From CAVTWH01 sp963850915 (GTDB lineage Bacteria; Actinomycetota; Actinomycetes; Mycobacteriales; Micromonosporaceae), in contig CAWKND010000005.1 of the NCBI GenBank assembly GCA_963850915.1, forward strand, positions 806,001-870,000: a stretch of DNA of 64,000 bases, given 5' to 3'. Below are positions 1-8,580 of the stretch, piece by piece; positions within the stretch are counted from its first letter, which is position 1; each line of letters begins with the position of its first letter. The notes below the pieces were generated by a model. The model searched no databases, was not told where the DNA came from, and saw only the letters and a program-made list of their open reading frames with translations. The translations under genes and the position numbers were made by a program.

Positions 1-60
1 GGCGACAATCCCGATCCCGAGCCGTACCCCGGTTACGCCGGGATCGCCCGAGTCGGCTGA
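1..60 (+). CDS. 3' end of an unidentified upstream gene (partial)
   Basis: The first frame of the window is open from base 1 and ends in TGA at 58-60. It reads an Asp/Pro/Glu/Tyr-rich tail (…PDPEPYPGYAGIARVG). The next gene starts within about 20 bases, as expected for an operon partner. Nineteen codons are too few to name a family, and the reading could be chance, because the GGDEF-EAL frame is also open upstream to base 2. Confidence 0.3.
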   Translation, partial: GDNPDPEPYPGYAGIARVG

Positions 61-76
61 GCCCGAGGTGGCGGCG

Positions 77-2149
77 ATGCAGCTCGGCGAGGAGCCCGCG
101 TGGTCGGACGCCGACCTGCTGGCACGGCACTGGGCAACGGCCGTCCGGAACACCAGCTTCGTCGCCATGGACGCCGCGGGGCTGCACGCCTTCCTGCGCC
201 GGCTGGTCGACCGGCTGTACGCCGGGGCGCTGGACGAGAACGCCGGCCGGGAGATCGGTGCCGCACTCGTGGCTGCGCACTTCACCCGGGTGGAGTCGCT
301 GGAGCGGAGCATCACCGTACTGGCCGGCGCGCTGCCCGCTGTCCACAGTGGAGCGGTACTCGCCGGGGTTGCCGCCGGGTACGCCGAGGCGCTGCGCGAG
401 GTGACGCGGGCCGAGCAGCAGCGGATCATCGCCGCCGCGCTGCGCGCCCGGGCCGACGCCGACGACGCCCGCTGGGCCAGCGAAGCGCGGTTCGCGACGG
501 TATTCGCCGAGGCGCCCATCGGGATCGCCGTCGGCGCGCTCGACGGCACCATCCTCGAGGTCAACCGCAGCCTGTGCGAGATGCTCGGGTACACCCCGGA
601 GCAGCTGCGCTCGCTGCCGGTCACCGCGATGCGCCATCCGCTGGATGCCCCCGGTACCTGGGAGAGCTTCACCGCGCTGATCAACGGCGACCGGCGTGAC
701 CTGCGGGTGGAGAAGCCCTACTACCGGGCCGACACTTCGGAGCTGTGGGCCGACATCGTGGTCTCGGTGATCCGCGACAAGCACGGCACCGCGCAGCTGT
801 GGCTGGCCATGCTGGAGGACATCACCGAGCGGCACGACCTGCAGGCCCGGCTGCGCCACCAGGCACTGCACGACCCGCTCACCGGGCTGCCGAACCGTAC
901 CCTCTTCTTCGAGCAGCTCGAGGGCATCCTGGTCGCCGCCCGGCCGACCGACCGGCTCGGCCTGTGCTACCTCGACCTGGACGGGTTCAAGGCGGTCAAC
1001 GACACCCTCGGCCACGACGTCGGCGACGAGCTACTGAAGATCATCGGTACCCGCCTGGGTGAGCTGGCCGGCAACGCCACCCTGGTCGCGCGTACCGGCG
1101 GCGACGAGTTCGTACTGCTGATCGAGGGTGCCGAGTCGATTGACGCGATGGTCATCGCGGAGAAGGCACTCGCCTCGGTACGCATCCCGGTGCTGCTGGG
1201 CAACCAGTCGGTGGCCGTGTCGGCGAGCATCGGCGTGGTGGACGGCCCGGTCGGGCAGAGCACCGCGGCCGACTTGATGAAGGCCGCCGACACCACGCTC
1301 TACTGGGCCAAGTCGCAGGGGCGCAACCGGGTGGCGCTCTTCGACGCCGACCGGCACACCCGGGAGGTCACCCGGTACGAGCTGACCGCCTCGCTGCCCG
1401 ACGCCTGGCTGCGCGGCGAGCTCTACCTCGACTACCAGCCGCTGGTGTGGCTGCGCGACGACCGGCTGGTCGGGGTGGAGGCGCTGGTGCGGTGGAACCA
1501 TCCGCGCTGGGGGACGCTCGGGCCTGACCACTTCATCTCGCTGGCCGAGGAGAACGGGCTGATCGACCAGCTCGGGCTGTGGGTACTCACCCAGGCGTGC
1601 GAGCAGGCCGCCCGGTGGCGCGCCGAGTTCCCCGACCGGCCGGTACTGATGAGCGTCAACCTGGCCCCGCACCAGGTGAAGAACCCGCAGCTGGTGACCG
1701 ACCTGGCGGCGCTGCTGACGCGTACCGGCATGCCGCCCGAGCTGGTGCAGCTGGAGCTGACCGAGAGCGCGGTGATGGCCAGCGCCGGGGTACCGCTGGC
1801 GACCCTGCACGCGCTCGCCGCACTCGGCTGCCGGATCGCCATCGACGACTTCGGTACCGGCTACTCCAACCTCGCCTACCTGCGTACCCTCCCGGTACAC
1901 GCGGTCAAGCTGGCCGGCCCGTTCGTCGCCGGGCTGCGTGCCGGGGTGGCCGACCCGGCGGACCGGGCGATCGTGGACACCCTGATCAAGCTGTCGCATA
2001 CCCTCGACCTGTCGGTGACGGCCGAGGGCGTGGAGACCGACACGCAGGCCAACGCGCTCCGCAAACTCCACTGCGACCTGGCCCAGGGCTACCACTACGG
2101 CCAGCCGGTCAGCCCCGAGACGATCAGCATCCTGCTCGCCAAGGGCTGA
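77..2149 (+). CDS. PAS-GGDEF-EAL cyclic di-GMP turnover protein
   Basis: This cytoplasmic signalling protein of about 690 residues probably makes and/or breaks cyclic di-GMP. It has a helical N-terminal region of about 135 residues without a recognised domain, a PAS sensor at about 140-250, a GGDEF domain with an intact GGDEF motif near residue 341, and an EAL domain with an intact EAL near 468. The EAL part keeps the SVNL, LELTES, DDFGTGYSN, AEGVET and AQGYHYGQP segments. The usual KID(R/K)SFV block reads VKLAGPFV, so the Lys remains but the Asp is lost. ATG 77 is preferred because GAGG lies 8 bases upstream. GTG 68 is the alternative, and the frame stays open to base 2. No transmembrane segment is seen. 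It converges on the ABC ATPase gene with a 17-base gap. Confidence 0.9.
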   Translation: MQLGEEPAWSDADLLARHWATAVRNTSFVAMDAAGLHAFLRRLVDRLYAGALDENAGREIGAALVAAHFTRVESLERSITVLAGALPAVHSGAVLAGVAAGYAEALREVTRAEQQRIIAAALRARADADDARWASEARFATVFAEAPIGIAVGALDGTILEVNRSLCEMLGYTPEQLRSLPVTAMRHPLDAPGTWESFTALINGDRRDLRVEKPYYRADTSELWADIVVSVIRDKHGTAQLWLAMLEDITERHDLQARLRHQALHDPLTGLPNRTLFFEQLEGILVAARPTDRLGLCYLDLDGFKAVNDTLGHDVGDELLKIIGTRLGELAGNATLVARTGGDEFVLLIEGAESIDAMVIAEKALASVRIPVLLGNQSVAVSASIGVVDGPVGQSTAADLMKAADTTLYWAKSQGRNRVALFDADRHTREVTRYELTASLPDAWLRGELYLDYQPLVWLRDDRLVGVEALVRWNHPRWGTLGPDHFISLAEENGLIDQLGLWVLTQACEQAARWRAEFPDRPVLMSVNLAPHQVKNPQLVTDLAALLTRTGMPPELVQLELTESAVMASAGVPLATLHALAALGCRIAIDDFGTGYSNLAYLRTLPVHAVKLAGPFVAGLRAGVADPADRAIVDTLIKLSHTLDLSVTAEGVETDTQANALRKLHCDLAQGYHYGQPVSPETISILLAKG

Positions 2150-2166
2150 GCCACCCTTCCGACGCC

Positions 2167-3264
2167 TCAGGCCAGCAGTACCGGGCCTTCGCCGAGTCCG
2201 ATGTGGACGGTCGAACCGGGGTGCAGACCGGCGGCGAGTGGACTGGGCAGGTCGGCGAGGACCTCGTCACCGCCGGGCAGGCGTACCGCCAGGCGGGTAC
2301 TCGCGCCGTGGAAGGTGCGTACCGTCACCAGCGCCGGCCCGTCCGGAGCCGCGGTCACGGTCACCGACTCCGGGCGTACCAGCACGGTCACCTCAGCACC
2401 GGCGCCCGCACCGGAGTCCGCAGCGGCTGCCGGCGCGACCAGTGGCCGGGTCAGGCCGAGCAACTCCACCGACTCCACACTGGACAGTCGCCCGGCGAGC
2501 CGGTTCATGGTACCCACGAACTCGGCCACGAACGCGGTCGCCGGCCGGTGGTAGAGCTCGTCCGGGGCGGCGATCTGCTCCAGCCGGCCGGCCCGCATCA
2601 CGCCCACCCGGTCGGCGATGGACAGCGCCTCGGACTGGTCGTGCGTCACGAACAGCGTGGTGATGCCCAGCCGCTGCTGCAGCCGGCGGATCTCGTCGCG
2701 CAGCTGGCCGCGTACCTGCGCGTCGAGCGCGGAGAGCGGCTCGTCGAGCAGGAGTACCCGCGGCTCGATGGCCAGCGCCCGGGCCAGCGCCACCCGCTGC
2801 TGCTGGCCACCGGAGAGCTGGTGCGGGTACCGGCTCGCGGTACCGCCCAGCCCGACCAGCTCCAGCAACTCGCCGGCCCGGCCACGGCGCTCGGCCGCCG
2901 ACCGGCCGCGGATGCGCAGCCCGAAGCCGACGTTGTCCAGCACGGTCAGGTTGGGGAAGAGGCTGAACGCCTGGAACACCATGCCCATGTCCCGCCGGTT
3001 GGGGGACAGGCCGGTGATGTCGCGCTCGCCGACGAGTACCCGGCCCTCGTCGGGCAGTTCGAAGCCGGCGAGGGTACGCAGCGCCGTGGTCTTCCCGCAG
3101 CCGGACGGGCCGAGCAGCGCGACCAGTTCGCCGGGCTCGAGGGTCAGGTCGAGCCGGTCCAGTGCGGTGACCCCGCCGGCGTACCGGCGGGTCAGCCGCT
3201 CCAGCCGGACCCCGGTCGGGGCCGCGGTGCCCGGCCGGGCCGGCGCGGATACGGTGGCGGTCAT
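2167..3264 (-). CDS. ABC transporter ATP-binding protein (PotA/phosphonate-type importer)
   Basis: This is the ATPase that powers the importer encoded just upstream. It is 365 residues long with Walker A GPSGCGKTT at about 52-60, the Q-loop in MVFQAF, signature LSGGQQQR near 150, Walker B LLLDEP near 171, the switch His in FVTHD, and a C-terminal TOBE-like extension from about 280. This architecture fits the spermidine/putrescine, iron and 2-aminoethylphosphonate class of importers. It is the last gene of a minus-strand operon, 64 bases after the second permease. The substrate is inferred from the phosphonate-type enzymes at the head of the operon, not from the ATPase itself. Confidence 0.93.
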   Translation of the reverse strand: MTATVSAPARPGTAAPTGVRLERLTRRYAGGVTALDRLDLTLEPGELVALLGPSGCGKTTALRTLAGFELPDEGRVLVGERDITGLSPNRRDMGMVFQAFSLFPNLTVLDNVGFGLRIRGRSAAERRGRAGELLELVGLGGTASRYPHQLSGGQQQRVALARALAIEPRVLLLDEPLSALDAQVRGQLRDEIRRLQQRLGITTLFVTHDQSEALSIADRVGVMRAGRLEQIAAPDELYHRPATAFVAEFVGTMNRLAGRLSSVESVELLGLTRPLVAPAAAADSGAGAGAEVTVLVRPESVTVTAAPDGPALVTVRTFHGASTRLAVRLPGGDEVLADLPSPLAAGLHPGSTVHIGLGEGPVLLA

Positions 3265-3328
3265 TCGTGCTCCCTCAGCGGGCAGGCAATCAGCGGAAAC
3301 TGTTGTACAGCAGGGAAAGCAGCCGAGG

Positions 3329-4192
3329 TCATGCGACGTCCGCCACGACTGCCGGTTCGGCCGGCTCCAGCGCGGCGACGAGCGTGGCGCCGCCGCGCTT
3401 GCCGCGATCGGCCAGTGATACCAGGAGCAGCAGCCCCCAGGCGAAGAGCAGGCTGGCGACGCTGACCGCGACCGACTCCTGGGCGTGCTCGCCGGAGATC
3501 TTCACCAGCCAGGTGGGCAGCGTCTCGAAGAGCAGTACCGAGGAGATGGTGAACTCGCCGAGTACCAGCGCGATGGTGAGGAACGCGCCGCCGAGCACCC
3601 CGCTGCGCAGGTTGGGCAGGAGTACCCGGAAGACCACCACCGGCCAGCTGGCGCCCAGGCCACGCGCGGCGTCGACGAGGGTACGCACGTCGATCGCGCG
3701 CAGTCCGGCGTCCAGTGCCCGGTAGGCGAAGGGGAGTGCGAGCACGATGTAGACCACCACGAGTACCCACGGCAGGTTGGGATCCTGCGAGGAGACCAGC
3801 GCGTCCCCGAACGGCGTACCGGCCAGCTGGTCGGGGCCGAGGGCGAGCACGTCGCGTACGCCGGCCACCAGGGCGATCGGCGGGATGGCCAGTGGCAGCA
3901 GGGAGAGGAACTCCACCAGCGGGCGCAGCCGGGGCAGCCGAAGGTGCACGGTGAGCAGCGCCGGGATGGTGATGGCGAGCGCACCGACAACGGTCAGCAG
4001 CGCGAGTACCAGCGAGCGGCGCAGCGCGTCACCGAAGCCCTCGGTCTGCGGGATCGAGGTGTACGCGTCGAAGTGCACGGCGCCGTTCCGGTCCCGCACG
4101 GTGAAGATCACCGATGCCACGATCGGGATGAGGAAGTACAGCGCCGCGATCCCCAGCACGACCCGACGCAGCGCGCGCCCACGGGACTTCAC
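3329..4192 (-). CDS. ABC transporter permease, second subunit
   Basis: This 287-residue membrane protein has about six transmembrane helices. A positively charged N-terminus (KSRGRALRR) is followed by the first helix, a long periplasmic-side loop, and a BPD-type EAA region around DAARGLGASWPVVVFRVLLP, the site where permeases contact the ATPase. GTG 4192 is chosen because GTGA overlaps the TGA stop of the first permease, which indicates translational coupling. With its partner it would form the channel of the importer. The family is the type I ABC permease (binding-protein-dependent transport, inner-membrane component). Confidence 0.9.
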   Translation of the reverse strand: MKSRGRALRRVVLGIAALYFLIPIVASVIFTVRDRNGAVHFDAYTSIPQTEGFGDALRRSLVLALLTVVGALAITIPALLTVHLRLPRLRPLVEFLSLLPLAIPPIALVAGVRDVLALGPDQLAGTPFGDALVSSQDPNLPWVLVVVYIVLALPFAYRALDAGLRAIDVRTLVDAARGLGASWPVVVFRVLLPNLRSGVLGGAFLTIALVLGEFTISSVLLFETLPTWLVKISGEHAQESVAVSVASLLFAWGLLLLVSLADRGKRGGATLVAALEPAEPAVVADVA

Positions 4193-5174
4193 GACAGCCA
4201 CCGTGCCGTACGGCGCTGCACCAGGTGGTGGGCGAACATGGCCACGCCGACCACGACGATCATCTCCAGGGCCAGCGCGTCGCCGATGCCCTCCTGGCCG
4301 GGCGCCACGTTGCCGGAGAGCACGTTGGCGATCTGCAGGGTGACCAGCGGAACGGTACTGCCGACCATGGCCTGCGCGGTGGCGAATGCGGAGAGCGCGC
4401 CGCAGAACAGCAACAGCGCACCGGCGGTCACCGGCGGCGCGAGCAGCGGACCGCCGACCAGCCGCCAGTACTGCCACCGGGTGGCGCCCAGGTTGGCCGC
4501 CGCCTCGCTCCACTGTGGACGGATGCCGTCCAGTGCCGGGGTCACCACGATCACCACCAGGGGTACCAGGAAGTAGAGGTACACGATGCAGAGGCCGGCG
4601 AAGCTGTAGAGGTGGACGGTGGCCCCGTCGCCGAAGGCGCGCTGCAGCCAGACGGTGACCAGTCCCGCGTTGCCGATGGTGGCGATGAAGGCGAAGGCGA
4701 GTGGTACCCCGCCGAAGTTGGCCAGTACCCCCGACGCGGTCAGCGTCAGCCGGCGCAGCAGGCCGGATTCGCTGGCCACGATGGCGTACCCGACGAGTAC
4801 CCCGACTACCGCGCCGAGCAGCGCGGTGACCACGGCCAGTTTCAGGCTGCCGAGCATCGCGGTGCGGTACCCGCCGGCCAGCGCGGCATCCAGGTTGGCT
4901 GTCGTCGTGACGGTTACCCCGGTGGCCGGGTCGGTACGCCGGAAGGCGCCCAGTGCCAGCGCGATCGTCGGCGCCACCAACCCCACCGCGACGACGAACA
5001 GGAACGGCGCGAGCGCCAACCAACTGCCGAGCCGGCCGGCGTGACGTTTCGCGGTCGGCCGGCTTTCGGGACAACAGCCGCGCCGGCCCGGTCCGGGGCC
5101 GGCGCGGCGTCGTGCTCCCGGGTGGGGTCGGGTACGCCGGCCCCACCCGGGTTGACTGCGGATTGCGTGGTCAT
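4189..5174 (-). CDS. ABC transporter permease, first subunit (N-terminus apparently frame-disrupted)
   Basis: The membrane part (from about 5019 down to 4189, 276 residues) is a typical permease with six or so helices and an EAA loop (SEAAANLGATRWQYWRLV). No ATG or GTG precedes the first helix in that frame. The only in-frame option is TTG 5019, which would start inside the hydrophobic stretch. An ATG at 5174, immediately after the receptor stop, opens a different frame. It reads a Pro-rich leader and would join the permease frame (…KRHAGRLGSW…) if one base were restored near 5046-5065. With that base the gene is 328 residues. A one-base deletion, real or from assembly, is therefore the simplest reading. 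Confidence 0.8.
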
Positions 5175-5175
5175 G

Positions 5176-6321
5176 TCAGCCGGTCAGTGCCGCTGACCAC
5201 TTGTCGGTCAGCACCTTCTTGGCCGCGTCGATCTGGTCGTTCGTCGGGAACTTGGTCTCCCCGGTGACCGGCGGCAGGGCCGAGGCGTAGTCGGCGTTGA
5301 CCGTCTTGCCGGTGGTCATCGCGGTGAGCCGCACCGGGCGTGCCTTGCCCTTGAGGAACAGGTTCTGCCCCTCGTCGGAGTAGAGGTACTCCTCCCAGAG
5401 CCGGGCGGCTGCCGGGTGCGGCGCGTACTTGTTGATCGCCTGGCAGTAGTAGTTGGCGTAGACACCGTCGGTGGGTACCGACACCTGCCAGTCGATTCCC
5501 TTGGCCTTCAACGCGTCCACGTAGCCGGCGTTGAGGTAGTCCCAGTCGACCGTGATCGGCGTCTCGCCGTTCTCGATGGTGGCCGGGGTGGCCTGTACCG
5601 GGTTGAAGTTGCCGGCCTTCTTCAGCGCGGCGAAGAAGTCGACGCCCGGCTGGATGTTGTCGAAGCTGCCACCGTTGGCGAGGGCCGCGGCGTAGACGGC
5701 CGCGAAGGCGGCGCCGGCCTTGGTCGGGTCACCGTTGAGGGCGATCTTGCCCTTGTACGCCGGGTTCTTCAGATCACTGAAGTTCTTCGGGCACGGGCTG
5801 ACCTTCTTGGCGTCGCAGCCGATCGAGACGTAGCCGCCGTAGTCGTAGTACCAGGCGGCATTCGCGTCGGCCTGCCCGGCCGGGATGTCGGCGAAGGTGG
5901 CCACCTTGTACGGCGCGAACAGCCCCTGCGAGGCACCCGACTGGGCGAAGGCGCCACCGAGGTCGAGTACATCCGGCGCCCGGTCCTGGCCCTTGAGGCT
6001 GGTCACCGCGTTGATCTCGTCCTGGCTGGAGCCGTCCGGGTTGTCGTCCTGGATCTTGATGCCGTACTTGGCGGTGAAGCTGTCCATCAGCTCGCCGTAG
6101 TTGGCCCAGTCCCGGGGCAGCGTGATGGCGTTGAGCTTGCCCTCCTTCTTGGCCGCCGCGATGAGGGCGTCCATGCCCCCGAGGTCGGCGGCGGAGGTGG
6201 CGCTGGCCGCGTCACTGGTGTTCGCCTTGGCAGCCTTGGCGGATGAGCCGCAGCCGGCCGCGGCGACCGCGGTCGCCGCGATCAGGGCGACCGCGGCGAG
6301 GTGGCGATATCTGGTGTGCAC
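5176..6321 (-). CDS. ABC transporter substrate-binding lipoprotein (phosphonate/AEP-type candidate)
   Basis: This extracellular lipid-anchored receptor has 381 residues. The signal peptide carries an AAAGC lipobox, with the lipidated Cys near residue 24. The mature part is a periplasmic-binding-protein fold of the class that serves iron, polyamine and 2-aminoethylphosphonate importers (DWANYGELMDSF, GGAFAQSGASQGLF and GDPTKAGAAFAAV segments). GTG 6321 is supported by AAGGAG five bases upstream. That ribosome binding site lies in the last copy of a 16-bp tandem repeat. The order receptor, permease, permease, ATPase is a complete importer. Phosphonate as substrate is inferred from the two enzyme genes upstream. 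Confidence 0.9.
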   Translation of the reverse strand: MHTRYRHLAAVALIAATAVAAAGCGSSAKAAKANTSDAASATSAADLGGMDALIAAAKKEGKLNAITLPRDWANYGELMDSFTAKYGIKIQDDNPDGSSQDEINAVTSLKGQDRAPDVLDLGGAFAQSGASQGLFAPYKVATFADIPAGQADANAAWYYDYGGYVSIGCDAKKVSPCPKNFSDLKNPAYKGKIALNGDPTKAGAAFAAVYAAALANGGSFDNIQPGVDFFAALKKAGNFNPVQATPATIENGETPITVDWDYLNAGYVDALKAKGIDWQVSVPTDGVYANYYCQAINKYAPHPAAARLWEEYLYSDEGQNLFLKGKARPVRLTAMTTGKTVNADYASALPPVTGETKFPTNDQIDAAKKVLTDKWSAALTG

Positions 6322-6397
6322 TCGTACTCCTTGTGACTCGTGCTCTTTGTGACTCGTGCTGTTTGTGACGTGCTGTTTGTGGAGCGTGCTTTTGTGG
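6321..6397 (-). repeat. Degenerate 16-bp tandem repeat in the leader of the receptor gene
   Basis: Five head-to-tail units with lengths 16, 16, 16, 14 and 15 bases fill the leader. On the minus strand each reads about TCACAAAGAGCACGAG. The unit next to the gene is changed to TCACAAGGAGTACGAG and so supplies the Shine-Dalgarno AAGGAG. Units farther from the gene diverge more. The array sits in the 174-base gap between the HAD gene and the receptor gene. It could be a regulator binding array or the product of ribosome-binding-site duplication. Confidence 0.75.
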
Positions 6398-6495
6398 AGC
6401 GTGCGTGCCTGATCCGTGAGTCAGGCTGAGCATGGGCAGGCCGGGTGTCCGGCGGGTGAACGTGCGATGCGCGCGGACGACGGCTGAGCGGACAC

Positions 6496-7212
6496 TCAGC
6501 CAACCGGGCCGGTCACGGTCGTGGCCGGAATGCCCAGCAGGTCGGGGAGTGCGCCGATATCGGTCACCACCCGGTGCGCGCCGGCCGCGGTCAACTCATC
6601 CGGGGTACCGGCGCCGGTACGCACGCCGACCACCAGACCCGCCCCGGCGCGTACCCCCGTCACCATGTCCGACGGCGTGTCCCCGGCGACCACCACGGCG
6701 CGTACGTCGGTGACGCCCAGCCGCAGCACCGCCGTGAGTACCAGGTCGGGGAAGGGTCGCCCGCGACCGGCGTCCGCCGGGCAGAGCGCGATGTCCACTT
6801 CGGACGCCCAGCCCAGTGCGCTGATGAGAGCGTCCTGGGTGGCGCGGGCGAAGCCGGTTGTCAGCGCCACCCGGATGCCGGCCGCGCGCAGCGCCCGGAT
6901 GGTGGACAGCGCCCCGGGCAGCGGGCTGACCAGCCCGTCGGCGACCAGGTCGGCGTAGGCGTCCTCGAAGCGGTGGTTGGTGTCCCGCGCCTTGTCCGCG
7001 TCGCCGAGCAGCAGCCGGAACACGTCGATCTTGCTCTGCCCCATGGTCTCCCGGACGATGCGCAGGGCGCGCTCGTACCCGGGGGAGTCCGGGGTGATGC
7101 CGGCCGCGCCGATCGCCACGGTGAACGCCCGCTCCACCAGCCCGCCGTCGCTGACCGTCGTACCCGCCATGTCCAGGCAGGCCAGCTGCCACCTCCCCGG
7201 CTGCGTGGTCAT
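6496..7212 (-). CDS. Phosphonatase-like HAD hydrolase (PhnX-like)
   Basis: This HAD-superfamily enzyme of 238 residues is cytoplasmic. The nucleophile motif is DMAGT near residue 14, the form found in phosphonoacetaldehyde hydrolase (PhnX) and its close relatives rather than the common DxDGT. A Lys at about 61 in MGQSKIDVF lies where PhnX has its Schiff-base lysine (MGLLKIDH). Later motifs are TTGFA, GRPFPD and GDTPSDM. It probably cleaves a carbon-phosphorus bond of a phosphonate aldehyde. The ATG overlaps the stop of the FAD oxidoreductase as ATGA, so the two are coupled. The known PhnX-like clade is often encoded beside such an FAD enzyme. Confidence 0.85.
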   Translation of the reverse strand: MTTQPGRWQLACLDMAGTTVSDGGLVERAFTVAIGAAGITPDSPGYERALRIVRETMGQSKIDVFRLLLGDADKARDTNHRFEDAYADLVADGLVSPLPGALSTIRALRAAGIRVALTTGFARATQDALISALGWASEVDIALCPADAGRGRPFPDLVLTAVLRLGVTDVRAVVVAGDTPSDMVTGVRAGAGLVVGVRTGAGTPDELTAAGAHRVVTDIGALPDLLGIPATTVTGPVG

Positions 7213-8337
7213 GCCACACCCGCCAGGCTCGCGGCGGCGGTCAGGGTCTCCTCGGCGATGGCCGGCGCGCAGGTCATCCCGCGCCCGCCCGGCCCGGTGA
7301 CCAGTACGACGCCGGGCGCGAGGGTGGCCCGGTGGTACAGGCCGGGGGCGTCGGGGGTGAGCTGGCTGTAGACGCCCGACCAGCGCCGGGCGACCGGTGG
7401 CAGCCGCCAGCCGAGCAGCCGCTGCGCCACCTCGACCAGGTGCTCGTACGGGCGCTCGACCAGGTCGAAGCCGAACGGCTCGGTGTACTCGTGGGTGTCC
7501 CCGATGGTCAGCGAGCCGTCCAGCCGCTGCGCGATGAGCAGCTGCATGCCCTGCTCCCGGGCCAGCTCGTGCTGGGGCGGCAGGGCGTCCCGGGCCGGCG
7601 TGGCGTACGCCGGGTAGTAGCGCAGCGAGTCGCCGTCGGCCACCGCGGTGGCGACCTCCTCGCTGGTGGGCTCGGTCTGCATCATCTGCAGCCGCACCCG
7701 GCGTACCGGCGCTGTCCGGGTGTGCCCGGCGAGCAGTCCCCGGTGCCATGCCCCGGTGGCCAGTACCACCAGGTCGCCGTGGTGGGTCTCGCCGTGGTCG
7801 TCGGTGACCTCGTTGGCGGCGTACCCGACCACTTCCCGGCCGGGCAGCCAGGTGTAGAGCGGCGACTGGGACGAGCACCTCGCGCAGCGCGAACGTTGCC
7901 TGGCGCGGCTCCACGAGGGCGTCCCGTTCGCAGTAGAGCGCCGCGACGAACTCGCCCCGCAGCGCCGGGTTCATCGCCCGGGCCAGCTCCGGCTCGAGTA
8001 CCTTCACGCCGCGCCGGTGCGCCTCGGGTGCGCCGGCCACCTCCGCCAGTACCGCCGCCTCCGCCGCCGAGCCGGCCAGGGTCAGCGAGCCGCTGGGCCG
8101 GAAACCGATCCCGGGCGCCGACTCGGCGACCGCCTCCCACAGCTCCCGGGCGCGCAGCGCCAGCGCCAGTTCCGGGCCGGGTGCCCGGCCGGACACCCAC
8201 ACCATGCCGAAGTTGCGTACCGACGCGCCCCGCGCCGCGGGCTCCCGCTCCAGCTGCGTCACCCGGTACCCCTGGCGCACGGCGTACCACGCGTGCATGG
8301 TCCCCACGATGCCGCCGCCGACCACCACGATCCGCAC
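7209..8337 (-). pseudogene. FAD-dependent oxidoreductase of the phosphonate-associated family, frame-disrupted
   Basis: The N-terminal half has a dinucleotide fold (VVVGGGIVGTMHAW) and the DAAO-type segment VRNFGMVWVSG. The C-terminal half, in another frame, has VVLATGAWHRGLL, GDTHEYTEPFG and VTGPGGRGMT. The halves join if one extra base is removed near 7866-7876 (…ALREVL then SQSPLYTW…), giving 375 residues. This family of the DAAO superfamily accompanies PhnX-like HAD enzymes and probably oxidises an aminophosphonate to the aldehyde that the HAD enzyme cleaves. GTG 8337 begins directly at VRIVVVGGG. Both halves are well conserved in pattern, so an assembly indel or a very recent mutation is more likely than an old pseudogene. 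Confidence 0.75.
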
Positions 8338-8580
8338 TCGTACCCACCCGTCTCTCCACCCGGGTACGCGCCGGCCCGGTCCCGGTGCCGGGCAGTGCAC
8401 CATCCGAAGACGACGCCCGGCTGAACGCAGCGTGACCAGCCAGCCCATCCCTTGATCGGAACGGGTGGTCGTTGCCCGCCGATCGGGCTCTGCTGCCGCT
8501 GTTGCCGGCCGGCTAGCGTGGAGGGCCTGCCCCCAGCCGGTTGCTCAGCCGGGTGCGCGGGCGGGTCCAGGGGAGGGGAC

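Noticed and set aside
1031..2095. Long minus-strand open frame opposite the GGDEF-EAL gene
   Set aside because: Composition typical of antisense shadow in high-GC DNA; the plus-strand gene has clear motifs.
6496..8448. Continuous minus-strand open frame that seems to fuse the FAD oxidoreductase to the HAD hydrolase (650 codons)
   Set aside because: The middle is Arg/Gly-rich and out of frame with the FAD C-terminal half, which is conserved in another frame. The HAD gene has its own ATGA-overlapping start. The fusion is a by-product of the indel.
8338..8580. Search for a small gene or RNA in the divergent gap
   Set aside because: No ribosome binding site with a plausible frame and no stable hairpin. 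It is probably only promoter.
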